From JAXGYV01 sp040772045 (lineage in GTDB: Bacteria; Actinomycetota; Thermoleophilia; UBA2241), in contig JAXGYV010000002.1 in assembly GCA_040772045.1 (NCBI GenBank), positions 1 through 64,000 of the forward strand: a DNA stretch of 64,000 bases, read 5' to 3'. Shown here one piece after another: positions 55,457 to 64,000 of this stretch; within the stretch, counting starts at the first letter, position 1; each line of letters begins with the position of its first letter. The position numbers were made by a program, and so were the translations under genes. The notes under the pieces are model-generated. The model was not told where the DNA came from. It saw only the letters and a program-made list of their open reading frames with translations, and made no database searches.

Positions 55457-56158
55457 TCAGAACGGCCTGAACACGGCCAGCACGATCATCATGACCACAC
55501 TCCCCAGAATAGCGCCGGCGAGCACCTCCAGGAAGCTGTGAATCCCGGCCTGCACGCGACTCTGGGCCGTGAGGACGGCCATGATGAGCGCCACCGCCGA
55601 GAGCGGCGCCGCGTACGCCGTTCGCACGGCCAGCGCCGTGATAGCCACCCACGCCGCGAACGCCACCGCGGCGTGACCGGAAGGCCAACCACCGCGCAAG
55701 TATGACCGCTGCCGGGTGGCCGCTTTAACACCGATCACGATGAGCCCGACGAGCACCAGCGCGGCCACGATCAAGTCTACGTGGGAGAGCCGCAGTCGAT
55801 TGAACACCTGATAGGGCCAGCTCACCAGGTTGTCGTAGAAGACCAGGTAACCCACAGCCAGCGCGTTGATCGAGGCCACCAACACCGCGCCAGCGGCGAC
55901 ATCTTTGGCGATCTTGGCCGGCTCCGAGACGCCTTCGGCGAACAGGTCGATGATCTTCTCCACCGCCGTGTTGATGAGCTCGGCCACCATGACGAAGGTG
56001 ATGGCCGCCAGGATGAGCAGCAGTTCCACACGGCTCACCGAGAACACCAAGCCGAGGACAACGACGATCACCGCGGCGGCTACGTGTATGCGCATGCTGC
56101 GCTCGTGCCGCAGAGCCCAGACGATCCCCTCGATGGCCCAGTTGAAGCTGTACAGCAT
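55457..56158 (-). CDS. DgkA undecaprenol/diacylglycerol kinase fused to PAP2 phosphatase domain
   Basis: 233 residues from the ATG at 56158. Residues 1-115 are DgkA-like with three helices and the catalytic segment VMVAELINTAVEKIIDL. Residues 125-233 are a PAP2 domain with WPSGHAAVAFAAW and SRVQAGIHSFLEVLAGA (Glu where the usual motif has Asp). The fusion could both phosphorylate undecaprenol and remove the phosphate, or act on different lipids. Such fusions are known in Gram-positive bacteria. Confidence 0.9.
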   Translation of the reverse strand: MLYSFNWAIEGIVWALRHERSMRIHVAAAVIVVVLGLVFSVSRVELLLILAAITFVMVAELINTAVEKIIDLFAEGVSEPAKIAKDVAAGAVLVASINALAVGYLVFYDNLVSWPYQVFNRLRLSHVDLIVAALVLVGLIVIGVKAATRQRSYLRGGWPSGHAAVAFAAWVAITALAVRTAYAAPLSAVALIMAVLTAQSRVQAGIHSFLEVLAGAILGSVVMMIVLAVFRPF

Positions 56159-56177
56159 CCCCTGCCGTCGTGGGGGT

Positions 56178-56696
56178 TCAGGCGCCGGCAAGTCGGGTCC
56201 AGTCGAAGCCGGAGAGCAGCTCGCCCTGGCGCAGAGCCATGGGGCCAGGCCGCTCTTGGTGTTCCCAACCGAGCAGGTGGAGCAGGCCGTGCGCCAGGAG
56301 GAGCGCCACCTCGAACGCCGGCGGCGTGCCCTCTGCCATGGCTTGCCGAACCGCCTGCCGCGGACACAGCACCACATCGCCGAGCAGCCGCGGAGGCTCC
56401 TGTGCCGCCAAATCCGCGACACCAGGCTCGGAGCGCAGCGGCGACTCCCACTCGCCAGGCTCTTCGAGCGGGAAGGAGAGCACGTCCGTGGCGGCATCGA
56501 CCCCGCGTTGCTCGCGATTCAGCCGCCGCATGGCGGCTTCGCCCACCAGGCCGACGCCGACTTCGGCGGCGCTGACTCCCTCGCCGCGGAGCACCAGCGC
56601 GACCAAATCGGCGATGGCCTCCGGGTTCGCGCCCCAGCGCGTGTGATCGCGCACCTCGACGAGCACGCCGTCTCGCTGCAGCGTGCGCTCGTTCAT
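56178..56696 (-). CDS. ybeY: endoribonuclease YbeY, rRNA maturation factor
   Basis: 172 residues from the ATG at 56696. The zinc site is HGLLHLLGWEHQE (H-x3-H-x5-H), preceded by the family segment DAATDVLSFPLEEP. YbeY works in 16S rRNA 3'-end maturation and ribosome quality control. It follows the phoH-like gene by 16 bp, the usual phoH-ybeY order. Confidence 0.95.
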   Translation of the reverse strand: MNERTLQRDGVLVEVRDHTRWGANPEAIADLVALVLRGEGVSAAEVGVGLVGEAAMRRLNREQRGVDAATDVLSFPLEEPGEWESPLRSEPGVADLAAQEPPRLLGDVVLCPRQAVRQAMAEGTPPAFEVALLLAHGLLHLLGWEHQERPGPMALRQGELLSGFDWTRLAGA

Positions 56697-56712
56697 GCGT
56701 ACCCCACCACAG

Positions 56713-57717
56713 TCAGCCCGCCTGCCGCGTATCGCCGTTGATCGCCTCGAGCCGCCGGTCGGCGTGCTCCTTATAGGCGGCCACAATGCGCTGGACCAGC
56801 TTGTGCCGCACCACATCGCGATGGTCGAAGGAGATGAAGCTGATGTCGGCGATCTGCCCGAGGACGTCGCTCACCGTCACCAGTCCCGACTGCCGACCTC
56901 CGGGCAGATCGATCTGCGTCACGTCGCCGGTGACCACCATCCGCGAGCCGAACCCCAAACGCGTGAGGAACATCTTCATCTGCTCGGGGGTGGTGTTCTG
57001 CGCTTCGTCGAGGATGATGAAGGAGTCGTTGAGCGTACGCCCGCGCATGAAGGCCAGCGGCGCGACCTCGATCTCGCCCTTGTCCATGAGCGCGTTGAGC
57101 CGCTCGCCGTCGATCATGTCGTACAGCGCGTCGAAGAGCGGCCGGAAATACGGATCGACCTTCTCCAGTACGGTGCCGGGCAGGAAGCCCAGGCTCTCCC
57201 CCGCCTCCACCGCCGGACGCGTGAGGATGATGCGCCCCACGGTCTTGGCGGCCAGCGCGGCCACGGCCATGGCCGTGGCCAGATACGTTTTGCCCGTCCC
57301 CGCAGGGCCTATCCCGAAAGTAATGGTGTTCGCCCGGATGGCGTCGACGTAGCGCTTCTGATTAACCGTGCGGGGACCGATCTGACGGCCGCGGTGGCTC
57401 CAGACGATGTCGCCGTACACCTCGGCCGCCCTCCCGTTGGTGCTCACCGCGATCTCCGTGAGGGATTCCACCATGGCTGCGTTCAGAGGCCGGCCACCGC
57501 GGATCACGGTCACCAGCTCCTCGATGGCCGCCACCGCTTTGTCGACCTGCCGCTGCCCGCCCTCGAGGATCACGACCGTGCCGCGCTGGGTGATGCGGCA
57601 TCCCAGGGCGCGCTCCAGGATCTTCAGATGATCGTCGTGCTCGCCAGCAACCGCCTGTGCGACCGCGTTGTCCTCGAGATCGACCGTCTTCTTCATCGCT
57701 CGCCGCCTCGCACTCAT
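56713..57717 (-). CDS. PhoH-like ATPase
   Basis: 334 residues; the ATG at 57717 overlaps the yqeY stop (ATGA). An N-terminal KH-like region (about 20-80) is followed by the P-loop ATPase with GPAGTGKTYLA, LTRPAVEAGESLGFLPG, Walker B SFIILDEAQN and VVTGDVTQIDLP. PhoH proteins are linked to RNA metabolism and always sit beside ybeY in this context. Confidence 0.95.
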   Translation of the reverse strand: MSARRRAMKKTVDLEDNAVAQAVAGEHDDHLKILERALGCRITQRGTVVILEGGQRQVDKAVAAIEELVTVIRGGRPLNAAMVESLTEIAVSTNGRAAEVYGDIVWSHRGRQIGPRTVNQKRYVDAIRANTITFGIGPAGTGKTYLATAMAVAALAAKTVGRIILTRPAVEAGESLGFLPGTVLEKVDPYFRPLFDALYDMIDGERLNALMDKGEIEVAPLAFMRGRTLNDSFIILDEAQNTTPEQMKMFLTRLGFGSRMVVTGDVTQIDLPGGRQSGLVTVSDVLGQIADISFISFDHRDVVRHKLVQRIVAAYKEHADRRLEAINGDTRQAG

Positions 57718-58175
57718 CCCGCGAGCCGGGCCCGCACGGCCTCGCTGACCCGTTTGCCGTCGGCACGCCCGGCCACCTTGGGCATCAGCGCGGCCATCAC
57801 TTTCCCCATCTCCTTGGGCGACGCGGCACCGGTGGCCGCCACGGCGGCCTCGACGAGCGCAGCGAGCTCCTCATCGGGCAGCTCCGCCGGCAGATAGGCG
57901 GTCAGGAGCTGAGCCTCGTAGCGGCTCTGCTCCGCCAGATCGGCGCGCGCGTTCTGCTCGTAGATCTCCGCCGCCTCCAGCCGCTGCTTGCGCTCGCGCG
58001 CCAGCACGGCGAGTTCGTCGGCCTCGCTCGGGTCGGCCTTGGCGTCAATGCGCGCCTTCTTGAGTGCCGCGATCACCGTCCGCAGCGCCGTCACCCGGCG
58101 CTTGTCTCCGGCCTTGAGCGCCGTGCCGGAGTCGGTCTTCATCCTGCTCTCGATAGCTCCCGCTTGCCGTATCAT
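57714..58175 (-). CDS. yqeY: YqeY family protein (GatB/YqeY domain)
   Basis: 153 residues, all helical. The typical segments are LRTVIAALKKARIDAKADP, RKQRLEAAEIYEQNARADLA, LTAYLPAELPDEEL and the C-terminal MGKVMAALMPKVAGRADGK. The domain is shared with the tail of the GatB amidotransferase and may bind tRNA. A shorter version from a second Met (58142) is possible. rpsU, often next to it, is absent here. Confidence 0.92.
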   Translation of the reverse strand: MIRQAGAIESRMKTDSGTALKAGDKRRVTALRTVIAALKKARIDAKADPSEADELAVLARERKQRLEAAEIYEQNARADLAEQSRYEAQLLTAYLPAELPDEELAALVEAAVAATGAASPKEMGKVMAALMPKVAGRADGKRVSEAVRARLAG

Positions 58176-58254
58176 CTCCTGCTCTCGCCTCCGCTAGCGC
58201 CCCGGCCGTCCACGGCACCGTGTTCGCGACACGCGCCAGGGCCCCTGATAGTGA

Positions 58255-59496
58255 TCATCCCCCGCCGGTGATCCTTCCTGCGACGCCGTCGCGATAGACG
58301 CCCTCCACCGCTACCGTTACGAGCTGGCCAGGCAGAGCGTCGCCCGTCGCATAGCAGCGAGTGTACCGCGAGGTGTACCCACGCCAGAAGCCCCCGGCGC
58401 GGTCTTCTGCCAGCACCTCTACGGTCTTTCCGACCTCTGCCGCCGCCGCGGCCGCCCGCGCCGCCGCGGCGGCATCCAGCGCGGCCTGGGCGCGGCGACG
58501 AACCACCTCGCGCGGCAGCGGTGCAAGGTCCGCCGCCTCCGTGCCCGGCCGCGGCGAGTATGGGAACACGTGCACGCGGCCGAAGAGGTCGCTCGGCGGA
58601 GCCACAGCGGCCAGGGTGCGGGCAAACGCCTCCTCGGTCTCGGTCGGAAAGCCCACGATAACGTCGGTCGAGATCATCGTCTCGCCCATGACGGCGCGCA
58701 CCCGTTCCACTGCTGCTCGGTACTCGGCAAAGGTGTACGGGCGTCGCATGGCCGCGAGGACGGCGTCGTCCGCCGACTGCAGCGGTACGTGGAGGTGGCG
58801 AGCCACGCGCGGATGCGCCAGCGCCTCCAACAGCCTGCCGCGCACGTGCTGCGGTTCCAGGGAGGACACGCGCAGCCGCCCTAGCCTCGGAAGCGGCGTG
58901 AGCGCGCGCACCACGTCGGCTAGCTCGTAGGCACCGTCCCGGTACAGTCCGAGATTGATGCCACTGAGCACCAGCTCGCCGCAGCCGCCGTCGAGGGCGC
59001 TCCGCGCGGCGGCGACGACCCGGCCGAGCGGCAGGCTCCACGGCGCGCCGCGCGCCAAGCGCACGGCGCAGTAGCTGCAACGACTACCGCACCCATCCTG
59101 GGCCTTCAACGTGACCCTGGTGCGGCGCCCAGCAGCTCCCTCGTACGTGGTGACCGGCGGCGCGCCGGCAGCGCCCGCCGCCAGTTGCTGTACCGCGGCC
59201 GCCACCTCGGCGGCACTCGCCACGGCGACGGCCGGCGCCGCGAACTGCTCGGGGCGGTAGGCAGCCGCGCAGCCGGTCGCGATCACCGGCCGGCCGTCGG
59301 CCGCCAAACGGCGGACCAGACGGCGCGACTTGTGCTCCGCCTCGGCCGTCACACAGCAAGTGAAAACCACCGCCACGCCGGCCTGGTCCGCCGCCGCCGG
59401 GGCGAAGCCCAGAGCCTGCAACGTCTGCCGCGCGGCCTCGGCGTCGGCGCGGCTGACCTTGCAGCCGACGGACGCGGTATGCACGCCGCGCGTCAT
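58255..59496 (-). CDS. mtaB: tRNA (N6-threonylcarbamoyladenosine-37) methylthiotransferase, MtaB type
   Basis: 413 residues; the ATG at 59496 overlaps the prmA stop. The UPF0004 domain keeps its three cluster Cys (SVGCKVSRAD, FTCCVTAE, ATGCAAAY). The radical SAM motif is DGCGSRCSYCAVR, followed by the HVPLQSADDAVL segment. A short C-terminal TRAM-like region is present. It modifies t6A37 of ANN-decoding tRNAs. The cytosine-rich Ala tracts are ordinary for this GC content. Confidence 0.94.
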   Translation of the reverse strand: MTRGVHTASVGCKVSRADAEAARQTLQALGFAPAAADQAGVAVVFTCCVTAEAEHKSRRLVRRLAADGRPVIATGCAAAYRPEQFAAPAVAVASAAEVAAAVQQLAAGAAGAPPVTTYEGAAGRRTRVTLKAQDGCGSRCSYCAVRLARGAPWSLPLGRVVAAARSALDGGCGELVLSGINLGLYRDGAYELADVVRALTPLPRLGRLRVSSLEPQHVRGRLLEALAHPRVARHLHVPLQSADDAVLAAMRRPYTFAEYRAAVERVRAVMGETMISTDVIVGFPTETEEAFARTLAAVAPPSDLFGRVHVFPYSPRPGTEAADLAPLPREVVRRRAQAALDAAAAARAAAAAAEVGKTVEVLAEDRAGGFWRGYTSRYTRCYATGDALPGQLVTVAVEGVYRDGVAGRITGGG

Positions 59497-60311
59497 TCGC
59501 GCTCCAGCCGGAGCATGACCCACTCGCCGGCGTGCTGGCGATCCGCCAGGCGATAGCCCGCGAACGCCGCGCGCGCCTGCTCGGCCTGCGTCTCGAGGAG
59601 CCCGGCCAGGATGGCCTGCCGGGGAGCCGACACATCGCCCGAGGAGATCCGCTCGCCGAGAACGACGATGGCGCGCACGGCGATGTTGGCCACCAGCACG
59701 TCCGTAGCCGGCAGTGGAACAGCGCGATCCGTTACGTCGGCGGAGAAGAAGCGCGGCCACAGCCCGTTGAGCCGTGCGTTCTCGCCGGCCGCCAGCAGCG
59801 CCACCTCGTCGTTATCGCAGGCGTACACGGGAGAAAAACCCAGGCGCAGCGCGGCCAGCGCCAGCACCGCGCTGCCGGTCCCCAAGTCGAGCAGAGAGCC
59901 CAGGGGTACCTCTTGCAGTGCCGCGAGACACTGCCGGGTCGTGTGGTGCGACCCAGTTCCAAACGCCATCCCGATATCGACCATCACGTCTAGAGCGCCT
60001 GGCTGCGGGGAAAGCCACGGCGGACGCACGGCAACCGCTCCCACCCGCACCGCGGAATGGAAGCGACGCCAGCTCTGTAGCCAGGCCTCGTCGTCGCGCG
60101 CCGCAGCCAGAGTACCCAGCGCCGCCAGACGGTACAGCGTGGCGGCGGTAGCTGGCTCCTCCTCTTGGCCAGCCTGCAGCCAGAACACGAGAGTGCCCTC
60201 GCTGTACTCTTGCCATCCGCGCGCCGGCAGGTCAACGAGCTCGCCCACGGCCTGATCGTAGGTACCGTGAGGACAGCTCAGCGTATAGCGGACGAACTGA
60301 ACGCCGGTCAC
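59493..60311 (-). CDS. prmA: ribosomal protein L11 methyltransferase
   Basis: 272 residues; the GTG at 60311 overlaps the dnaJ stop. The N-terminal substrate-binding part is shorter than usual. The SAM-binding domain has DIGMAFGTGSHHTTRQCLA, motif I LLDLGTGSAVLALAA (Cys of the usual DxGCGSG is Thr) and VANIAVRAIV. PrmA trimethylates ribosomal protein L11. The dnaJ-prmA-mtaB order is conserved in Gram-positive genomes. Confidence 0.94.
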   Translation of the reverse strand: MTGVQFVRYTLSCPHGTYDQAVGELVDLPARGWQEYSEGTLVFWLQAGQEEEPATAATLYRLAALGTLAAARDDEAWLQSWRRFHSAVRVGAVAVRPPWLSPQPGALDVMVDIGMAFGTGSHHTTRQCLAALQEVPLGSLLDLGTGSAVLALAALRLGFSPVYACDNDEVALLAAGENARLNGLWPRFFSADVTDRAVPLPATDVLVANIAVRAIVVLGERISSGDVSAPRQAILAGLLETQAEQARAAFAGYRLADRQHAGEWVMLRLERE

Positions 60312-61453
60312 GATCGGAAGGCGGCTTTGACGCGATCGAAGAAGCCGTCCTCCGCCTCGTAGTTCTTCGCGTTCGTGAGCGCCTGGAAGTGCTCGAGCAA
60401 CTCACGCTGCTCGGCCGTGAGGTGGCGCGGAATGGTGACATTCACGATCGCCTTGAGCGCCCCGCGCCCCCGGCCGTGCAGCGCGGGCATGCCACGGCCG
60501 CGGAACACGTGCACGGCGCCCGGCTGCGTGCCCGGCGCGAGCTTGAGCTCTATGGTCTCGTCCAGCGCCGGCACGGTAACCGTATCGCCGAGGGCGGCTT
60601 GCACCATGGTCACGTCCAGCCGGTGGATGAGGTCGTTGCCGTCCCGCACAAAGCGCTCGTCCGGTGTGACGGAGACCTCTACGTACAGATCGCCCGGCCG
60701 TCCGCCCGGTCCGGGCGCGCCGCCCTCGCCGCTCAGCCGAATGCGCTGCCCGTCGGCGATGCCCGCCGGCACATCGACCGTCACCTCTCGCGTGGCCTCA
60801 AAGCGCCCGCGGCCGCCACACTTGTCGCACGGCGCATCGACCACGCTGCCCTGCCCCCGGCACGCCTCGCAGAGACCCGTGCGGATGAACTGTCCGAACC
60901 CGCCGATGCTGCTGACCTGACGTACCCTTCCGCTGCCGCCGCACACGGAGCAGCGGCGCCGCTGCGTGCCCGGCTGAGCGCCGCTGCCGCCGCAGCGATC
61001 GCAGAACACGTCTGCCGTCACCGGCACCCGGCGCGTTACGCCGGTGGCAGCCTCGGCGAGCGACAACTCGATGGCCACGGCCACGTTGGCGCCCGCCTCG
61101 GCGGCCGTACCGGCCGCCGCGAACGGCCCTCCGGCCGCGTTGCGCAGCGCGTCGCCGAACATGCCGCCCCCGAAGAAGGCGTTGAACAGGTCGCTGAAGC
61201 CGAACTGCTCGAAGTCGACCATGGGACGGCCCTTGAGGCCGTCGAACCCGTAGTGATCGTAGGCCGCCCGGCTGTCGGGGTCGCTGAGCACCTCATAGGC
61301 CTCGGCCAGCTCCTTGAACTTGGCCTCGGCCTCCGGGTCTTCGGTGTTAACGTCTGGATGGAACTTGCGCGCCAACCGGCGAAACGCCTTCTTGATCTGG
61401 GCTTCGTCCGCCTCGCGACTCACACCCAGGACTTCGTAGTAGTCACGCTTCAT
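60308..61453 (-). CDS. dnaJ: chaperone protein DnaJ
   Basis: 381 residues. The J domain (1-70) has FHPDVNTE (HPD) and the G/F region is short and more Ala-rich than usual. The zinc-finger domain has four CxxCxGxG repeats: CDRCGGSG, CSVCGGSG, CEACRGQG and CDKCGGRG. The C-terminal substrate-binding domain ends near RHLTAEQRELLEHF. It delivers clients to DnaK. hrcA lies 7 bp upstream. Confidence 0.97.
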   Translation of the reverse strand: MKRDYYEVLGVSREADEAQIKKAFRRLARKFHPDVNTEDPEAEAKFKELAEAYEVLSDPDSRAAYDHYGFDGLKGRPMVDFEQFGFSDLFNAFFGGGMFGDALRNAAGGPFAAAGTAAEAGANVAVAIELSLAEAATGVTRRVPVTADVFCDRCGGSGAQPGTQRRRCSVCGGSGRVRQVSSIGGFGQFIRTGLCEACRGQGSVVDAPCDKCGGRGRFEATREVTVDVPAGIADGQRIRLSGEGGAPGPGGRPGDLYVEVSVTPDERFVRDGNDLIHRLDVTMVQAALGDTVTVPALDETIELKLAPGTQPGAVHVFRGRGMPALHGRGRGALKAIVNVTIPRHLTAEQRELLEHFQALTNAKNYEAEDGFFDRVKAAFRS

Positions 61454-61460
61454 GATTCGA

Positions 61461-62489
61461 CTACCAGATCTCCTCGAGTAGATCGCTCAGGTCGTCGGCC
61501 GAGGTGCGCACGGCGGCGATCACCCGCTGGTAATCCATGCGTGTGGGGCCTAGGACGCTCACCGTGCCGAGATTACGGTTGGGGACGCCGTAACTCGCCG
61601 CCACCAGAGAGCACGACTGCAGCCACGGCTCGCTCATCTCGCGACCGATGCGGAGGTACACGTCGTCTCTGCGCAGCGCCTCGAAGAGGAGCTCCAGCAG
61701 GTTGTAGCGCTCCTCGAGCATCTCGAGCAGCTCGTTCAGGTTGGGTACGCCCTCGGAAGCCAGCGACTCGACCAGGCGCGACGTACCCCCCACGTGCAGC
61801 CCTTCGGGATCGATGGTGCCCACCTCGAAAGCTTGACGCAAGGCGACCAGGAACTCCCGCTCTCGCCAGTGCAGATCGGGGGTCGTGAAGGCCGAGTCGA
61901 TCAGGCGGCTGCCGAGCTGCACGCCAGCGAGACGTTCGTTGAGGTACACGCGAGCGAACTCCGCCAAGCCCTCGTCGATCGGCTCCACGAACCGGAAGAT
62001 GCGCTTGCTCACGCGTCCCGAGCTGGTGATGAGCACCACCATGACCAGGTGTGACTGGAGGAGCAGGACCTCGATATGGCGCAGCGTGGTGGCCGCCAGA
62101 GACGGAGACGAGACCACGGCGAGCATGGCCGTGACGCGCGAGAGAGCCTCCGCCGTGTCGCGCAGCGCCTCGTCGATCTCGCTGCGCGCGCGGGCGCGCT
62201 CCAGCGAGTGCGGCGTGGCACGGGCCGCCACCTGCTCGCGGCGCTCGCCCATGAGGCTGTCTACGTAGTACCGGTACCCGCGATCGGTGGGCACGCGGCC
62301 GGCCGAGGTGTGCGGATGGGCCAGCAGCCCGTGCTCCTCGAGCTGGGCGAAGATGCCGCGGATGGTCGACGACGCCACCCCAAACTCCCCGGTCTCGCTA
62401 AGGTGTTTGGAGCCGACGGGGGAGCCCGAGGCGATGTACTCCTCGACCACCGCGCGCAGGACCTGTTCCTGTCTAGGCTTCAGCGGCAC
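61461..62489 (-). CDS. hrcA: heat-inducible transcription repressor HrcA
   Basis: 342 residues from the GTG at 62489 (10-bp overlap with hemW). The winged helix at the N-terminus contains VEEYIASGSPVGSKHLSE and TSAGRVPTDRGYRYYVD. The GAF-like sensor and the C-terminal VSVLGPTRMDYQRVIAAVR are typical. HrcA represses groESL and dnaK operons through CIRCE elements. No CIRCE copy was found in the upstream sequence here. Confidence 0.96.
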   Translation of the reverse strand: MPLKPRQEQVLRAVVEEYIASGSPVGSKHLSETGEFGVASSTIRGIFAQLEEHGLLAHPHTSAGRVPTDRGYRYYVDSLMGERREQVAARATPHSLERARARSEIDEALRDTAEALSRVTAMLAVVSSPSLAATTLRHIEVLLLQSHLVMVVLITSSGRVSKRIFRFVEPIDEGLAEFARVYLNERLAGVQLGSRLIDSAFTTPDLHWREREFLVALRQAFEVGTIDPEGLHVGGTSRLVESLASEGVPNLNELLEMLEERYNLLELLFEALRRDDVYLRIGREMSEPWLQSCSLVAASYGVPNRNLGTVSVLGPTRMDYQRVIAAVRTSADDLSDLLEEIW

Positions 62490-63724
62490 GTGGTTCCCTT
62501 GACGTACGAATCGCGAAAGAGGCGCACGCACACGGCGTTTGCCACCATGCGCCCTTTTCGTGTTATCCAAAGTGTACCACCCGCCTCGCCCACCAAACCA
62601 GCGCGGACCAGCGAGGGGACGGCCGCTCGCTCGAGCACAGGAGCCACCTCCGTAAGTGGCACGCGCGCGCCAGTGCGCGCCGCCAGCAGCAAGCGCTCGC
62701 GCGCGCGTACTGGAGCGGAGAGCACCTCTTCTTCCCTGGGCGGCGCACCCGCGGACGTGCCGCCGACCGGCCACGCCAGCACCCGCAGGTACTGCTCCAC
62801 GTCGGGCAGGTTGCGGCGGCGGTGCTCGCCGAGCGTGCTCACCGCCGCCGGCCCCAGCCCCACGTACTGCTCCCCGCGCCACACGGCGCTGTTGTGCCGG
62901 CACTGCCGGCCGGCCAGCGCGTAGTTGCTGACTTCGTACCAGCGATAGCCGGCACGCTCCAGCCTGCGTACGATAGCGCGCTGCATCTCGGCCGCCCGAT
63001 CCGCGGCGCCCTCTCCGTCGTCGCCGCGCTCGGTTGACCGCGCTCCGCGCTCCACGTCGCCGTCCGCCAGCCGCGTCGCGAGCGGCGTGCCGGGTTCCAC
63101 ACTCAGCTCGTACCACGACACGTGCTCCGGGCGCAGGTGGCACACCACGGCCAGGTCTCGGGCGAGCGCGGCCATGTCTTGCGCCGGAATGCCATAGATG
63201 AGATCCACTCCGCAGTTGGCGCAGCCAGCCTCGCGCAGCAGCGCCATGGCCGCCAGCGGATCGGCGACGGTGGACCTCCCCAGCGTCCGGCGCAGATCGC
63301 GATCGAAGCTCTGCACGCCGAGCGACACGCGCAGGCCGCGCCCGGCCGCCCACGCCGCGTACGCCGAATCCACATCCTCCGGGTTGGTCTCTACCGTCAC
63401 CTCGGCGGCTGGCGTAAGGAGCGGCTCGAGCGCACGGAGCAGCCGCTCGAGCCGCGGCACGCCCAGCAAGCTCGGCGTGCCGCCGCCGAGGAACACCGTC
63501 CGCAGGCGGCGCAGGCCGAGCCGCTGACGCTCCAACTCGAGCTCGGCGAGCAGGGCATCCAGGTAGCGGTCGAGGAGCTGCGCGCCCGCGGCCGCGCCGG
63601 GGTCCACGGCGAGCGAGAAGAAGTCGCAGTAGTCACATCGTCCACGGCAGAACGGCACGTGCACGTACAGGTGGTGCACCGATCGGGTAGGCGGCCGGCT
63701 CGCCGGCGCCACCGGCCCCCCCAT
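62480..63724 (-). CDS. hemW: HemW-like radical SAM protein (haem chaperone family)
   Basis: 414 residues; the ATG at 63724 overlaps the lepA stop (TGATG). The cluster motif is VPFCRGRCDYCDFFS (C-x3-C-x2-C), followed by VFLGGGTPSLL, ETNPEDVD, SLGVQSFD and GVDLIYGIP. It has the HemN_C region but not the typical coproporphyrinogen oxidase N-terminal Cys. Members act in haem delivery and not in haem synthesis. The position between lepA and hrcA is the usual one. Confidence 0.93.
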   Translation of the reverse strand: MGGPVAPASRPPTRSVHHLYVHVPFCRGRCDYCDFFSLAVDPGAAAGAQLLDRYLDALLAELELERQRLGLRRLRTVFLGGGTPSLLGVPRLERLLRALEPLLTPAAEVTVETNPEDVDSAYAAWAAGRGLRVSLGVQSFDRDLRRTLGRSTVADPLAAMALLREAGCANCGVDLIYGIPAQDMAALARDLAVVCHLRPEHVSWYELSVEPGTPLATRLADGDVERGARSTERGDDGEGAADRAAEMQRAIVRRLERAGYRWYEVSNYALAGRQCRHNSAVWRGEQYVGLGPAAVSTLGEHRRRNLPDVEQYLRVLAWPVGGTSAGAPPREEEVLSAPVRARERLLLAARTGARVPLTEVAPVLERAAVPSLVRAGLVGEAGGTLWITRKGRMVANAVCVRLFRDSYVKGTTCR

Positions 63725-64000
63725 CAATGATCCTTAGCCTCGGGCTCCAGTTCGAGCACCGCCAGGAACGCCTCTTGCGGCACCTCCACTACGCCAAGCT
63801 GTTTCATCCGCCGCTTGCCCTCTTTCTGCTTCTCCAGCAGCTTGCGCTTGCGGGTGATGTCGCCGCCGTAGCACTTGGCGAGCACGTCTTTGCGCTTGGC
63901 CTTGATGGTCTCGCGCGCCACGACCTGGTTACCGATAGTCGCCTGCACCGCTACTTCGAAGAGTTGACGGGGGATCTTCTGGCGTAGCTTCTCCGCCAGC
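63724..64000 (-). CDS. lepA: elongation factor 4 (LepA), C-terminal end only
   Basis: About 92 C-terminal residues lie in the window; the gene continues past the right edge. The sequence AKRKDVLAKCYGGDITRKRK and LLEKQKEGKRRMKQLGVVEV is the diagnostic LepA C-terminal domain, which contacts the ribosomal A-site. EF4 is a translational GTPase that remodels stalled ribosomes. It starts the conserved lepA-hemW-hrcA-dnaJ run. Confidence 0.97.
   Translation of the reverse strand, partial: LAEKLRQKIPRQLFEVAVQATIGNQVVARETIKAKRKDVLAKCYGGDITRKRKLLEKQKEGKRRMKQLGVVEVPQEAFLAVLELEPEAKDH

Noticed and set aside
62490..63724. CIRCE element controlling hrcA
   Set aside because: hrcA overlaps hemW, and no TTAGCACTC-N9-GAGTGCTAA-like repeat is visible upstream.

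Overview
This 64 kb window is a high-GC bacterial chromosome segment. It is probably from an anaerobic, deep-branching actinobacterium of the Coriobacteriia or Thermoleophilia kind; the lineage is inferred and not certain. The main pointers are a DEDD-exonuclease/GIY-YIG (UvrC-like) fusion protein of actinobacterial type, a two-subunit glycyl-tRNA synthetase, pyruvate phosphate dikinase, an [FeFe]-hydrogenase, a lysine-fermentation enzyme (3-aminobutyryl-CoA ammonia lyase), a YkuD L,D-transpeptidase and the order lepA-hemW-hrcA-dnaJ-prmA-mtaB-yqeY-phoH-ybeY-dgkA-cdd-era. Most genes lie on the minus strand in tightly overlapping runs (ATGA, GTGA or TGATG junctions).

Layout. 1-3.5 kb: lon (cut by the window edge) with hsp20, then two hexapeptide acyltransferases. 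3.7-6.6 kb (+): the exonuclease/GIY-YIG fusion and a HAD phosphatase/phosphoglucomutase. 6.5-11.1 kb (-): the TelA/XpaC pair, a lipoprotein and a biotin-synthase-like radical SAM protein. 11.4-14.2 kb (+): a YbhF-like ABC exporter. 14.2-17.9 kb: a two-component system divergent from an HtrA protease, with a 16-bp inverted repeat between them. 18.1-22.6 kb: dipeptidase plus kal, a lipoprotein, the [FeFe]-hydrogenase and tRNA-Asn. 22.8-35.2 kb (-): a degenerate radical SAM protein, L,D-transpeptidase, rpoD, dnaG, GNAT, ppdK and glyQS.

35.3-46.3 kb is the most distinctive region. A compact operon encodes a LarA-type nickel-pincer hydroxyacid epimerase, an enolase paralogue lacking two active-site histidines, and a MOFRL glycerate 2-kinase. 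Next to it are a cupin, an orphan anti-sigma-type ATPase, a class III aminotransferase and a PuuB-like FAD oxidoreductase. Three of these transcription units start at promoters sharing one operator-like sequence, AATCGTYGACAATCTAC, at the -10 box, so they probably form a small regulon. The cluster ends with an Asp/Glu racemase, a variant M19 peptidase and the 3' remnant of a polyamine-type ABC ATPase gene. I read it as a catabolic pathway for a hydroxy/amino acid whose substrate is unknown.

46.3-49.6 kb is a decayed or poorly assembled segment. It holds frameshifted remnants of a GmrSD-like HNH endonuclease gene and of an Ig-like surface protein gene, and a tRNA-Leu with several indels. From 49.7 kb to the end the sequence is orderly again: a lytic transglycosylase, a membrane protein, a flippase-like protein, hisI, deoC and the conserved era-to-lepA housekeeping run.
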